Below are positions 23,819-31,351 of a stretch of 64,000 bases of DNA, one piece after another (within the stretch, counting starts at the first letter, position 1; each line of letters begins with the position of its first letter). Position numbers and translations under genes: made by a program. Source of the DNA: RBG-16-66-20 sp040752005. GTDB lineage: Bacteria; Pseudomonadota; Gammaproteobacteria; Burkholderiales; SG8-39. Under the pieces are notes generated by a model that worked only from the letters and a program-made list of their open reading frames with translations, was not told the origin of the DNA and did not search any database. The stretch covers positions 28,311 to 92,310 of the forward strand of contig JBFMFX010000016.1 in assembly GCA_040752005.1 (NCBI GenBank). The letters are read 5' to 3'.

Positions 23819-23922
23819 CGGACGATATTTTAGCGCTGCGGACTTGCCATGCGCGCCCCCGCGCCCGCAAAATCCGGGACGCCGGCTTCGAACCGGCGCG
23901 CTTGGGCACGGGAGGCTCGACC

Positions 23923-24630
23923 ATGGCCATCGAAAAGAAGATCGAGAAGGACGATCTGCTTACCCGGAAGCGGGTGCGGGAGGTGCTGCTGTTCGGCCTG
24001 ATCGCGGTCACCGCGGTGCTCGCCAACCTGCCTGCCGAGACGCTGGAAGACTGGGGCATCGAGCGCAACTTTCTGCTCGCCATCCTCGGCCTGGGAATCC
24101 TCGTCGGGCTGTTCTTCTACCTCAAGTTCTTTTTCTTCCTTGCCGTCGTGCTGCTGGTGCTCGGCGCCAACCTCGACCAGACCATCGCCGACAGCCTCAA
24201 CATCTCGAAGATCCCGCTCATTCTCGCCATGGTGGCGATGGTCGGCATCTCGCTCATCAACTACGTCGTCAAGCTCCTGCCGACGGGGCTGGAGCAGAAG
24301 CCCCGCGAGCGCAGTCCCGAGGGGATCCGCGCCCTGTTCTACGCCATCGAAAAGAGCAACCTGGTGTATGCGCAGAAGGTGCTGGACATGAACTTCGACT
24401 GCAACCTGCACCACGACAACGGCCACACCCCGCTCGCCTATGCCGCGATGAAGGGCAACACGCGCATGGTCGAGCTGCTGCTTCGCCACGGCGCCGACCC
24501 GAACATGGCGACGAAGGACGGCGACACGCCGAGCGAGCTGGCGCTGCGCTTCGGACACGGCGATGTCGCCGATATTCTGAAGGCGGCGCGCCAGCAGCGG
24601 CAGGTCAGCCAGCAGCCGCAAGCGGCCTGA
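23923..24630 (+). CDS. Membrane protein with C-terminal ankyrin repeats
   Basis: A 235-residue protein from ATG 23923, preceded by GGGAGG; a TTG at 23902 would add seven residues. Three to four hydrophobic segments (about 22-38, 46-63, 64-80 and 92-112) are followed by a cytoplasmic-type domain with two to three ankyrin repeats at about 145-225 (NGHTPLAYAAMKGNTRMVELL, LRHGADPNMATKDGDTPSELAL). Ankyrin repeats mediate protein contacts; the partner is unknown. The domain order membrane-then-ankyrin is unusual among small proteobacterial ankyrin proteins, which are often secreted. It precedes the nrdJ leader, but a GC-rich stem and a new promoter lie between, so co-expression is not implied. Confidence 0.75.
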   Translation: MAIEKKIEKDDLLTRKRVREVLLFGLIAVTAVLANLPAETLEDWGIERNFLLAILGLGILVGLFFYLKFFFFLAVVLLVLGANLDQTIADSLNISKIPLILAMVAMVGISLINYVVKLLPTGLEQKPRERSPEGIRALFYAIEKSNLVYAQKVLDMNFDCNLHHDNGHTPLAYAAMKGNTRMVELLLRHGADPNMATKDGDTPSELALRFGHGDVADILKAARQQRQVSQQPQAA

Positions 24631-24643
24631 CCGCAAGCCGGCA

Positions 24644-24668
24644 GGCGCCCGGACGCCTTCAGGGCGCC
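24644..24668 (+). terminator. GC-rich stem after the ankyrin gene (possible terminator)
   Basis: GGCGCCC (24644-24650) and GGGCGCC (24662-24668) form a perfect 7-bp stem with an 11-nt loop, starting 14 bp after the stop codon. The downstream sequence is CCGGAAAAAG rather than a T run, so intrinsic termination in the + direction is doubtful. The right arm overlaps the -35 box of the proposed nrdJ promoter. Confidence 0.3.
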
Positions 24669-24686
24669 CCGGAAAAAGTGTATATT
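24658..24686 (+). promoter_or_regulatory. Candidate nrdJ promoter
   Basis: TTCAGG (24658-24663) and TATATT (24681-24686) are separated by exactly 17 bp. The -10 is a good match and the only AT-rich hexamer in this GC-rich gap; the -35 matches 3 of 6. The predicted start point is about 24692, giving a leader of roughly 295 nt before nrdJ, unusually long for this window. A weak NrdR-box-like sequence (about 11 of 16 positions) is at 24893-24908, far downstream of this promoter and therefore doubtful. Confidence 0.45.
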
Positions 24687-24691
24687 CGTAC

Positions 24692-24986
24692 AGTCCTCGG
24701 GCGTCCCTTCCGGCCCCGGCCGGGCGCCCGTCCGGCTGCGAAACACCCCACGAGGGGTAGTTGAGCAAGATGCTTGCCGGCACTAGCCCTAGGGTCCGGA
24801 GACGTGGGCGGCCGCGGGGTATGGTGCGACGCAGCAACCCCTAAGCGGTTGACTTGACGGACCTAGCGCGACCGGTCGCCGGGGCGAGCCGCAATCCATA
24901 TCTAGTGACTCGCGCGCCGCCCGAACAACCTTTAGCATCAAGCCATTGCCTCAGAGACCTAAAGTCGAGACGAGAAGAACAATCCC
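24692..24986 (+). ncRNA. Structured nrdJ leader RNA, candidate B12-responsive element
   Basis: The 356-bp gene-free stretch 24631-24986 holds no coding signal. It contains, in order: a stem of CGGGCG (24698-24703) with CGCCCG (24725-24730); CCCC-ACGA-GGGG (24746-24757); GCAAG-ATG-CTTGC (24765-24777); the sequence GGTCCGGAGAC at 24793-24803; a long stem 24816-24841 (GGGGT and ACCCC outside, TGC-GAC-GCA inside); and the palindrome GCGACCGGTCGC (24868-24879). GTCCGGAGAC fits the core of the B12 box AGYCMGGAGACC. The downstream gene makes an adenosylcobalamin-dependent enzyme, so a cobalamin-type riboswitch or another nrdJ-associated RNA is plausible. The usual upstream conserved parts of cobalamin riboswitches (GGTGxAAxTCC) were not found, so it would be a divergent class. 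Confidence 0.45.
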
Positions 24987-27824
24987 ATGAGCACCGCAGA
25001 AGCGAAGACCGCCGCCAACCTGAACCTCCCCGAACAGGAGATCTGCCGCGAGGCGCTGATCGAGAAGTACGCCAAGGGCGAGGAGTCCACCGTGACCGAG
25101 GTGCGCCGGCGCGTCGCGCGCGCGCTGGCGCAGGCCGAGCCCGAAGCGAAGCGCGCCTACTGGGAAAAGCGTTTCCTCGCCGCTCAGGAAGAAGGGTTCA
25201 TCCCGGCCGGACGGATCAACTCCGCCGCCGGCGTGGACATCCAGGCCACCCTCATCAACTGCTTCGTTCAGCCGGTGGGGGATTCGGTGACCGAGGTGGT
25301 GGACGGCAAGCCCGGCATCTACACCGCGCTCGCCGAGGCGGCCGAAACGATGCGCCGCGGCGGCGGGGTCGGCTACGACTTCTCCGCCATCCGGCCCAAG
25401 GGGGCGGAAGTGCGCGGCACGCGTTCGCGCGCAAGCGGCCCGGTGTCGTACATGCGCGTCTTCGACCGCTCCTGCGAGACGGTCGAATCGGCCGGGGCGC
25501 GCCGCGGCGCGCAAATGGGCGTGCTGCGCTGCGACCACCCTGACGTCGAGGAATTCATCCACGCCAAGGACAAGGGCGACCTCTCCAACTTCAACCTCTC
25601 GGTCGGGGTCACCGACGAGTTCATGCATGCGGTCGAGCAGGACCGCGAGGTGGAGCTGGTGCACAAGGCGCAGCCGAACGCCGACCAGATCCGCGACGGC
25701 GCGTACCAGCGCGCCGACGGCATGTGGGTCTACCGGCGCGTGCGTGCGCGCGAGCTGTGGGAGCAGATCATGCGCTCGACCTACGACCACGCCGAGCCGG
25801 GCGTGTTGTTCCTCGACCGCATGAACCGCGACAACAACCTCTATTACTGCGAGACGATCGAGGCGACCAATCCCTGCAGCGAGCAGCCGCTGCCCGCCTA
25901 CGGTTGCTGCTGCCTCGGCTCGGTGAACCTGGTGAGGTTCGTGCGCGATCCGTTCGGCGAGCGCGCGCGCTTCGACTTCGAGCGCTTCGCACAGGTCGTC
26001 GAGGTGTCGGTGCGCATGCTCGACAACGTGCTCGACGTGACGCACTGGCCGCTCGAGCAGCAGAGGAAGGAAGCGATGGCAAAGCGGCGCGTCGGTCTCG
26101 GCTTTACGGGGCTGGGCGACGCGCTCGCGATGCTCAGGCTGCGCTACGACAGCGACGAGGCGCGCGCGATGGCCGCGCGCATCTCCGAGGCGATGCGCAA
26201 CGCTGCCTACCGCGCCTCGGTGGAACTGGCGAAGGAACGCGGCCACTTTCCGCTCTTCAACGCCGACCTCTACCTCTCCGGGTCGAGCTTCGCCGCGCGC
26301 CTGCCGGAGGAGATCAAGGCGCTCATCCGCCGGCACGGCATCCGCAACTCGCATCTGCTCTCGATCGCGCCCACCGGCACGATTTCGCTCGCCTTCGCCG
26401 ACAACGCCTCGAACGGCATCGAGCCGCCGTTCTCCTGGACCTACACGCGCAAGAAGCGCATGGCCGACGGCACGCTCAAGGAGTTTCCGGTCGAGGACCA
26501 CGCCTGGCGGCTGTACCGGGCGATGGGCGGCGATGTCGCCAACCTGCCGCCCTGGTTTGTCACCGCGCTGGAGATCTCGGCCAAGGCGCACGCGCAGATG
26601 GTGGCGGCGGTCGCGCCGTACATTGACACCAGCATCTCGAAGACGGTGAACGTGCCGGAGGACTACCCCTACGAGGACTTCCAGGACCTGTACCTCTTTG
26701 CCTGGAAGTCGGGCCTGAAGGGGCTTGCCACGTACCGGCCGAACAGCGTGCTCGGCGCCGTGCTCACGGTGGACAAGCCCGCCGGCAAGCCGCAGGACTT
26801 CCGTGACGACGACCGCAACCGCCGCATCCGCATCAAGTCGGTGCCGCAGCCGGTGCTCGCCAGCCTGCGCTGGCCCGGGCGGCCGGAGCTGCCGGCTGGC
26901 AACCCGGCGTGGACCTACATGCTCGAGCACCCGCATTACCACTTCGCGGTGTTCGTCGGGCACGTTGAGAACGGCAAGCCGCACGCGTTCGAGGTGTGGG
27001 TGAACGGCAGCGAGCAGCCGCGCGGACTGGGCGCGCTCGCGAAGACGCTGTCCATGGACATGCGCGCCAACGATCCCGGCTGGCTCAGGCTCAAGCTCGA
27101 GACGCTCGCCAAGGCCGCGGGCGACCAACCGTTCGACATGCCGTTCCCGCCGCACGGGGAAAAAAAGCGCATGCCGTCGATCGTGTCGGCGTTCGCGCAG
27201 CTCGTGCGCTGGCGCTGCGAGCAGCTCGGCGTCTTCGGCGAGGCGCCAACGCCGGTGCTCGATGCGATGTTCAGCCTGAAGGAGCCGAAGACCGGCACCG
27301 ACGGCACGATGTCGTGGACGGTGGACGTGCTCAACCCGCGCACCGGCGACGATTTCGTGCTTGGGCTGAAAGAGATCACGCTTCCGGACGGCGTGACGCG
27401 TCCCTACTCGATGTGGCTCTCCGGCGAGTACCCGCGCTCGCTCGACGGCCTGTGCAAGATCCTGTCGCTCGACATGCGGGTCATAGACCCGGCGTGGATC
27501 GGAATGAAGCTGCGCAAGCTCCTCGACTTCCCGGAGCCGCTCGGCGACTTCATGGCCTTCGTGCCCGGAACCCGGCGCCAGGCCACCTTCCCCTCGACGG
27601 TGTCCTACGTCGCGCGGCTCATCCTGCACCGCTACTCGATGCTCGGGCTGCTCGGCGAGGACGGCACGCCGCTCACGCAGATGGGAATCCTGGAGAGCCC
27701 GAAGCGAGGCGAGGTGCGGCAGATGAAGGGCATGCGCTGTCCGGAGTGCGGCAACACCACGCTCATCCGCAAGGACGGCTGCGACTACTGCACCGCCTGC
27801 GGCTACACCGGGCTCTGCGGCTGA
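24987..27824 (+). CDS. nrdJ: Adenosylcobalamin-dependent ribonucleoside-diphosphate reductase (class II)
   Basis: A 945-residue class II ribonucleotide reductase. It makes deoxyribonucleotides with or without oxygen, using adenosylcobalamin to generate the thiyl radical. Visible are the N-terminal redox cysteine region TLINCFVQPVGDSV, the catalytic loop ATNPCSEQPLPAYGCCCLGS, the phosphate-binding SIAPTGTISLAF, a TSCPD-type C-terminal region (duplicated WPGRPELP... and VDVLNPRTGDDF segments), and a terminal zinc ribbon with CPEC and CTAC plus the final Cys (YTGLCG). No ATP cone is seen at the N-terminus. No class Ia, Ib or III reductase lies in the window. The long leader in front suggests control by cobalamin or deoxynucleotide status. 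Confidence 0.95.
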   Translation: MSTAEAKTAANLNLPEQEICREALIEKYAKGEESTVTEVRRRVARALAQAEPEAKRAYWEKRFLAAQEEGFIPAGRINSAAGVDIQATLINCFVQPVGDSVTEVVDGKPGIYTALAEAAETMRRGGGVGYDFSAIRPKGAEVRGTRSRASGPVSYMRVFDRSCETVESAGARRGAQMGVLRCDHPDVEEFIHAKDKGDLSNFNLSVGVTDEFMHAVEQDREVELVHKAQPNADQIRDGAYQRADGMWVYRRVRARELWEQIMRSTYDHAEPGVLFLDRMNRDNNLYYCETIEATNPCSEQPLPAYGCCCLGSVNLVRFVRDPFGERARFDFERFAQVVEVSVRMLDNVLDVTHWPLEQQRKEAMAKRRVGLGFTGLGDALAMLRLRYDSDEARAMAARISEAMRNAAYRASVELAKERGHFPLFNADLYLSGSSFAARLPEEIKALIRRHGIRNSHLLSIAPTGTISLAFADNASNGIEPPFSWTYTRKKRMADGTLKEFPVEDHAWRLYRAMGGDVANLPPWFVTALEISAKAHAQMVAAVAPYIDTSISKTVNVPEDYPYEDFQDLYLFAWKSGLKGLATYRPNSVLGAVLTVDKPAGKPQDFRDDDRNRRIRIKSVPQPVLASLRWPGRPELPAGNPAWTYMLEHPHYHFAVFVGHVENGKPHAFEVWVNGSEQPRGLGALAKTLSMDMRANDPGWLRLKLETLAKAAGDQPFDMPFPPHGEKKRMPSIVSAFAQLVRWRCEQLGVFGEAPTPVLDAMFSLKEPKTGTDGTMSWTVDVLNPRTGDDFVLGLKEITLPDGVTRPYSMWLSGEYPRSLDGLCKILSLDMRVIDPAWIGMKLRKLLDFPEPLGDFMAFVPGTRRQATFPSTVSYVARLILHRYSMLGLLGEDGTPLTQMGILESPKRGEVRQMKGMRCPECGNTTLIRKDGCDYCTACGYTGLCG

Positions 27825-27840
27825 AGGTTGCCGCTGCGCG

Positions 27841-27864
27841 CGCCCCGGCGGGTCCGCCGGGGCG
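27841..27864. terminator. Bidirectional hairpin between nrdJ and the convergent c-di-GMP gene
   Basis: CGCCCCGGCGG (27841-27851) and CCGCCGGGGCG (27854-27864) are perfect inverted arms separated by 2 nt, 17 bp after the nrdJ stop and 23 bp from the end of the opposing gene. It would form a very stable stem for transcripts from either side. No T run follows on either strand, so it may act by pausing or with Rho. Confidence 0.6.
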
Positions 27865-27887
27865 TGGGCGGCAGGCGGGTCGCGGCC

Positions 27888-30596
27888 TCAGGATCCGGCC
27901 CCAAGGCGCCGCACGAATGCCGCGAAATCCTCGTACGGCAGCGGTCTGCTGACGAGAAAGCCCTGCATCTCGTCGCAGCCGATCTCGGCAAGCCGCGCTG
28001 CCTGCTCCTCGGTCTCGACCCCCTCGGCGACAACGGTCATGCCGAGTCCGTGCGCGAGGTCGGTTATCGTACGGACGACCCGTGCGACCAGCTCTTCGTG
28101 CAGCATGGCGCCGACGAAGGTGCGATCTATCTTCACCGACTGCACGGGAAATTTCGCGAGCCAGGCGAGCGACGAATAGCCTGTGCCGAAATCGTCAATG
28201 GCGAGGGCGAATCCCAGCTCGCTCAGCTCGCGCAGCGTGCCGAGGGTTTGCTCCACGTCTTCCATCGCCGCGGATTCGGTGATTTCCAGTTCGAGCGCGC
28301 CGGGGCCGGGCCGTGTTCCGGCGGCGCGCGCGGCGGCCTGCGCGAAGTCGCGTTCGCGCAACTGCACCTGCGACACGTTCACGGCCAACCGGATGCCGTG
28401 CAACCCGTCCTGCGCGAGCCGGAGCGCATCGGCGGCGGCCTGAGCGATCGCCCACGCGCCTGCCTCGTGAATGAGGCGGGTTTCCTCCAGTACGGGAATG
28501 AATTGCGCCGGAGAGACCAGTGCCCCGTCCTGGCCCTGCCAGCGCATCAGCGCCTCGGCGCCGGTGATCTTGCGTGTACGCACGTTCACCCGGGCCTGAT
28601 AATGCAACCGCAGTTCGCGGTTCGCGAGAGCCGTTCGCAGCCGGGATTCGAGCAGCAGCCGATCGGCGGCCGCCGCGTCACTCGCCGGATTATGGAACGC
28701 GTACCTTGCACCGCGCCGCTTGGCTTCCAGCAGGGCGTTTTCCGCGCTCTTGTAGAGCGTCTCCGGATCGCTGCCGTCCTCGGGAAACGTCGCGATACCG
28801 GCTCGGACATCGAGCGTCAGCGCCTGGCCGCCCGCCGCGAACGGCGAACCGAAGCATCGCTCCGCGAGATGCTCGTACACGCGCACCGCGTCCCGTTCAC
28901 CCGCAAGGCGCGGAACGATCGCGGCGAACTGATCGCCCGCGATTCGCGCCAGCCGCGTCGGTTCATGCGCTCGCTCCAGCCTCGCACCAATCTCCCTCAG
29001 GACGCTGTCAGCCGCCCCGCGCCCGATCGCCGCGTTGACCAGCCGAAAGCGGGACACATCGAGCAGCAGCAGCGCGAGGCGGCCGTGCGCTTGCGCCGTC
29101 CCCGCGAGGTGTTGCGCCAGCCGGTCCAGGAACAGCGTGCGATTGGCGAGCCCCGTGAGCGCGTCGTACAGGGCGAGGTAGTTCAGCCGCTGCTCCTTCT
29201 CGATATAGTCGAGCGCGAAGGCGAGGTCGCTGGCCACCTCGCGGAGAAGCTCGATCTCCTCGTCGTCGAATACCGGCAGCTCGGCCGCGTATGCGGTGAG
29301 CACACCGCGCACCTCGCCGCCGGCGACGAGGGGCACCATGGCGCAGGCGCGCAGCCCGGCGCGGGCAAGCTCCTCGCGCATCGGCATGTCCGCCGCCGAG
29401 GCGATGTCGGCAATCGCGATCGGCGTCGCCGAGAGAACCGTGCCCGCCGCCGGCTCGCGTGTGCCGGCGCCGATCGCAAGCGTGAGCCGCCTTGCGACCG
29501 TGTCGGCGAGATCGCGCGGCTCGCCCGCCGAGGCGACCGGCACGATCCGCATGCTCTTGCGGTCCAAGAGCCCGATCGCTGCGAGGCGATATCCGCCGGG
29601 GCCCGTGGCGATGCGGCAGGCCTCCTCAGCGAGCGCTCGAAAATCGCGAGCGCGCACGATCATGTTGTTGACGGCCCCGAGGATCACGCGTACCCGGCCC
29701 AGGTGCGCCGCGCGCAGCTCGGTGCGGTTCGCGGTACGGACGAAGAACCAGAGCAGGATCAGCGTCGTCACCATGCCGGCGATGGCATGGACCGCCTGGC
29801 TGATGCCCCTGTCGAACCAGCCGAAATGCACTCCATGCACGTGGAATGCGGTGAGCGCAAGCATCGCGGCGAGGGCCGCGAGCCCAAGCCACCGGGCGAA
29901 GCGCGAACTGATCGTGTCGCGTGAGAATTCGCGCATCCAGCCGCCGCCCGCCCGCGCCGCGAGAATCGCCAGCGCGAGCACGAGCAAAGCGAGCGCGGTG
30001 TTCAGCGACATGGCAGAAAATTCGCCCACCCGATAGAGGGCCGGCACGTCGAAGAAATATCCGCTGAGCACGACGAGTGCCTGCGCGCCCACGGCGGAGG
30101 CGAGCGTCTGGGCCACGTACGGCGCGAAGGCCCGATCGAAAAGCAGCATCGTGATCGAGGCGCCGCTCACGATGAACGCGACCGCCGTGCCCGGAGACAT
30201 TCGGCCTGGATTGGTGGTGTGCGCCCCTCCCGCCGCCTCGCGAAAGAGAAGTTGGTCCACGCCAAGGTCCAAGCCGAAAAGATCCTGCGCCAGTGTGAGC
30301 GCGGCGGCGGCGGCCACGAACGCGACGATCAGAAGCACCGCGGACTTCGCGAGTGCCGCCTCGCGCCGGGAAGCGGACGGGGCGGCGTGCACAAGCAGCA
30401 GCGCGGTCCCCAACAGGACGAAACAGACCGCCGCGTTCGCCTTCATGGTCACGAGCCCCGGCAGGACGCTCGTCAGCCGCGGCAGGTCGAAGGCCCAGCC
30501 CGCGAGCGCGGCGAGCCCGATCGCGACGGTCATGAGCGCGCCGATGCGCGAGCCGGTTACGAAGCGCGTTTCAACCGACCGGACGGCTTCGCCCAT
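27888..30596 (-). CDS. Membrane GAF-GGDEF-EAL protein, probable c-di-GMP phosphodiesterase
   Basis: A 902-residue protein. Residues about 15-295 contain eight hydrophobic segments forming a MASE-like sensor (with MKANAAVCFVLLGTALLL and SPGTAVAFIVSGASI). A GAF domain follows at about 305-455. The GGDEF domain begins at YDALTGLANRTLFLDRL; its signature is AGDQF near residue 553, with the first Gly and the catalytic Glu replaced, and no RxxD I-site precedes it, so cyclase activity is unlikely. The EAL domain keeps EAL (near 680), DDFGTGYSSL (near 803), AEGVET (near 860) and CDEMQGFLVSRPLP, so it should hydrolyse c-di-GMP. It is transcribed alone, convergent with nrdJ. Confidence 0.9.
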   Translation of the reverse strand: MGEAVRSVETRFVTGSRIGALMTVAIGLAALAGWAFDLPRLTSVLPGLVTMKANAAVCFVLLGTALLLVHAAPSASRREAALAKSAVLLIVAFVAAAAALTLAQDLFGLDLGVDQLLFREAAGGAHTTNPGRMSPGTAVAFIVSGASITMLLFDRAFAPYVAQTLASAVGAQALVVLSGYFFDVPALYRVGEFSAMSLNTALALLVLALAILAARAGGGWMREFSRDTISSRFARWLGLAALAAMLALTAFHVHGVHFGWFDRGISQAVHAIAGMVTTLILLWFFVRTANRTELRAAHLGRVRVILGAVNNMIVRARDFRALAEEACRIATGPGGYRLAAIGLLDRKSMRIVPVASAGEPRDLADTVARRLTLAIGAGTREPAAGTVLSATPIAIADIASAADMPMREELARAGLRACAMVPLVAGGEVRGVLTAYAAELPVFDDEEIELLREVASDLAFALDYIEKEQRLNYLALYDALTGLANRTLFLDRLAQHLAGTAQAHGRLALLLLDVSRFRLVNAAIGRGAADSVLREIGARLERAHEPTRLARIAGDQFAAIVPRLAGERDAVRVYEHLAERCFGSPFAAGGQALTLDVRAGIATFPEDGSDPETLYKSAENALLEAKRRGARYAFHNPASDAAAADRLLLESRLRTALANRELRLHYQARVNVRTRKITGAEALMRWQGQDGALVSPAQFIPVLEETRLIHEAGAWAIAQAAADALRLAQDGLHGIRLAVNVSQVQLRERDFAQAAARAAGTRPGPGALELEITESAAMEDVEQTLGTLRELSELGFALAIDDFGTGYSSLAWLAKFPVQSVKIDRTFVGAMLHEELVARVVRTITDLAHGLGMTVVAEGVETEEQAARLAEIGCDEMQGFLVSRPLPYEDFAAFVRRLGAGS

Positions 30597-30804
30597 CGTT
30601 TACGCGACCGCGATTAAAAGCGCGGACACGCATCAATCCCGCCCTCCGTAAACGGCAATCGCCCCGATGCTGCGGCCCCGCAGGCAGCAGCAGAGACGAC
30701 GGCTGCTACTTTACTCGCACCCGGTCAGTTGCGGCCCGATGATTTCACTGCGTCAGATGCAACGCGTTGATTTGATGGACGTATCGCGAAACCCGATCGT
30801 TTCG
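30597..30804. other. 208-bp intergenic region without a recognised gene
   Basis: The gap lies between the start of the membrane GAF-GGDEF-EAL gene and the 3' end of the ADP-ribose pyrophosphatase gene, both on the - strand. It is less GC-rich than its surroundings. TTTTAATC near 30612-30619 (read on -) may be part of the promoter of the c-di-GMP gene. A 7-bp hairpin is at its right edge (30786-30805). No RNA gene or repeat was recognised. Confidence 0.5.
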
Positions 30805-30805
30805 C
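30786..30805 (-). terminator. Hairpin at the end of the nuo/nudF operon
   Basis: GCGAAAC (30786-30792) and GTTTCGC (30799-30805) form a perfect 7-bp stem with a 6-nt loop, starting in the stop codon of the ADP-ribose pyrophosphatase gene. A T-rich tract is not present downstream on the - strand, so termination may be weak or Rho-assisted. It may also protect the 3' end of the long operon mRNA. Confidence 0.4.
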
Positions 30806-31347
30806 TACTTCAGGAACCTCGCCACCCACAGCAGCGCGCAGACGGTCTTCGCGTCGGTGATGCGGCCATCGCGCACCATGTCCACCGCTTCGGCGAACGG
30901 CACGGTGAACACCTCGAGGAACTCGCCGTGATCCGGCGCCGCGGGGCCTGCCTTCAGGCCGCGCGCGAGGTAAAGCTCGATCGCTTCATCCGAGTAGCCG
31001 ATCGCGTTGTGGATGACCGCGAAGCGGCGCCAGTCGGCGGCGGTGTAGCCGGTCTCCTCGGCGAGTTCCCTGCGGGCGGTGAGAAGCGGGTCTTCGCCCG
31101 GGTGCTTCTTGCCCGCCGGCAGCTCGACGAATTCGCGCCCGAGCGGATAGCGGAACTGGCGCACCAGCACCACGCCGCCGTCGTCGAGCAGCGGCACAAT
31201 GCACACCGCGCCCGGGTGCCGGATGTACTCGCGCGTCGTTTCGTGGCCGTCGGGCAGGCGCACGAGGTCGCGACGCACGCGCAGCAGCCGCCCGGCCCAG
31301 ACCTCTTCCCCGGAGACGAAGCGCTCGGAGAGGTCCCTGCCCTTCAA
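30805..31347 (-). CDS. nudF: ADP-ribose pyrophosphatase-type Nudix hydrolase
   Basis: A 180-residue Nudix enzyme. The Nudix box (G79, E85, R93-E94, E97-E98, G100) fits the consensus, and VRQFRYPLGREFVELPAGKK before it is the substrate-side motif of ADP-sugar pyrophosphatases. AIGYSDEAIELYLARGL resembles the ADP-ribose pyrophosphatase loop. It splits ADP-ribose into AMP and ribose 5-phosphate, removing a reactive NAD breakdown product. The start is 4 nt after the nuoN stop, so it is probably the last gene of the complex I operon, a meaningful link because complex I uses NADH. The exact ADP-sugar preference is inferred. Confidence 0.88.
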   Translation of the reverse strand: MKGRDLSERFVSGEEVWAGRLLRVRRDLVRLPDGHETTREYIRHPGAVCIVPLLDDGGVVLVRQFRYPLGREFVELPAGKKHPGEDPLLTARRELAEETGYTAADWRRFAVIHNAIGYSDEAIELYLARGLKAGPAAPDHGEFLEVFTVPFAEAVDMVRDGRITDAKTVCALLWVARFLK

Positions 31348-31351
31348 GGCG

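Noticed and set aside
24893..24908. NrdR-box-like sequence before nrdJ
   Set aside because: Only about 11 of 16 positions match, there is no second box at the usual spacing, and it lies about 200 bp downstream of the best promoter. Kept only as a note under the nrdJ promoter.
27841..27864. Possible insertion-sequence end repeat after nrdJ
   Set aside because: The arms are only 2 nt apart and no transposase remnant or target duplication is present; a hairpin between convergent genes explains it.
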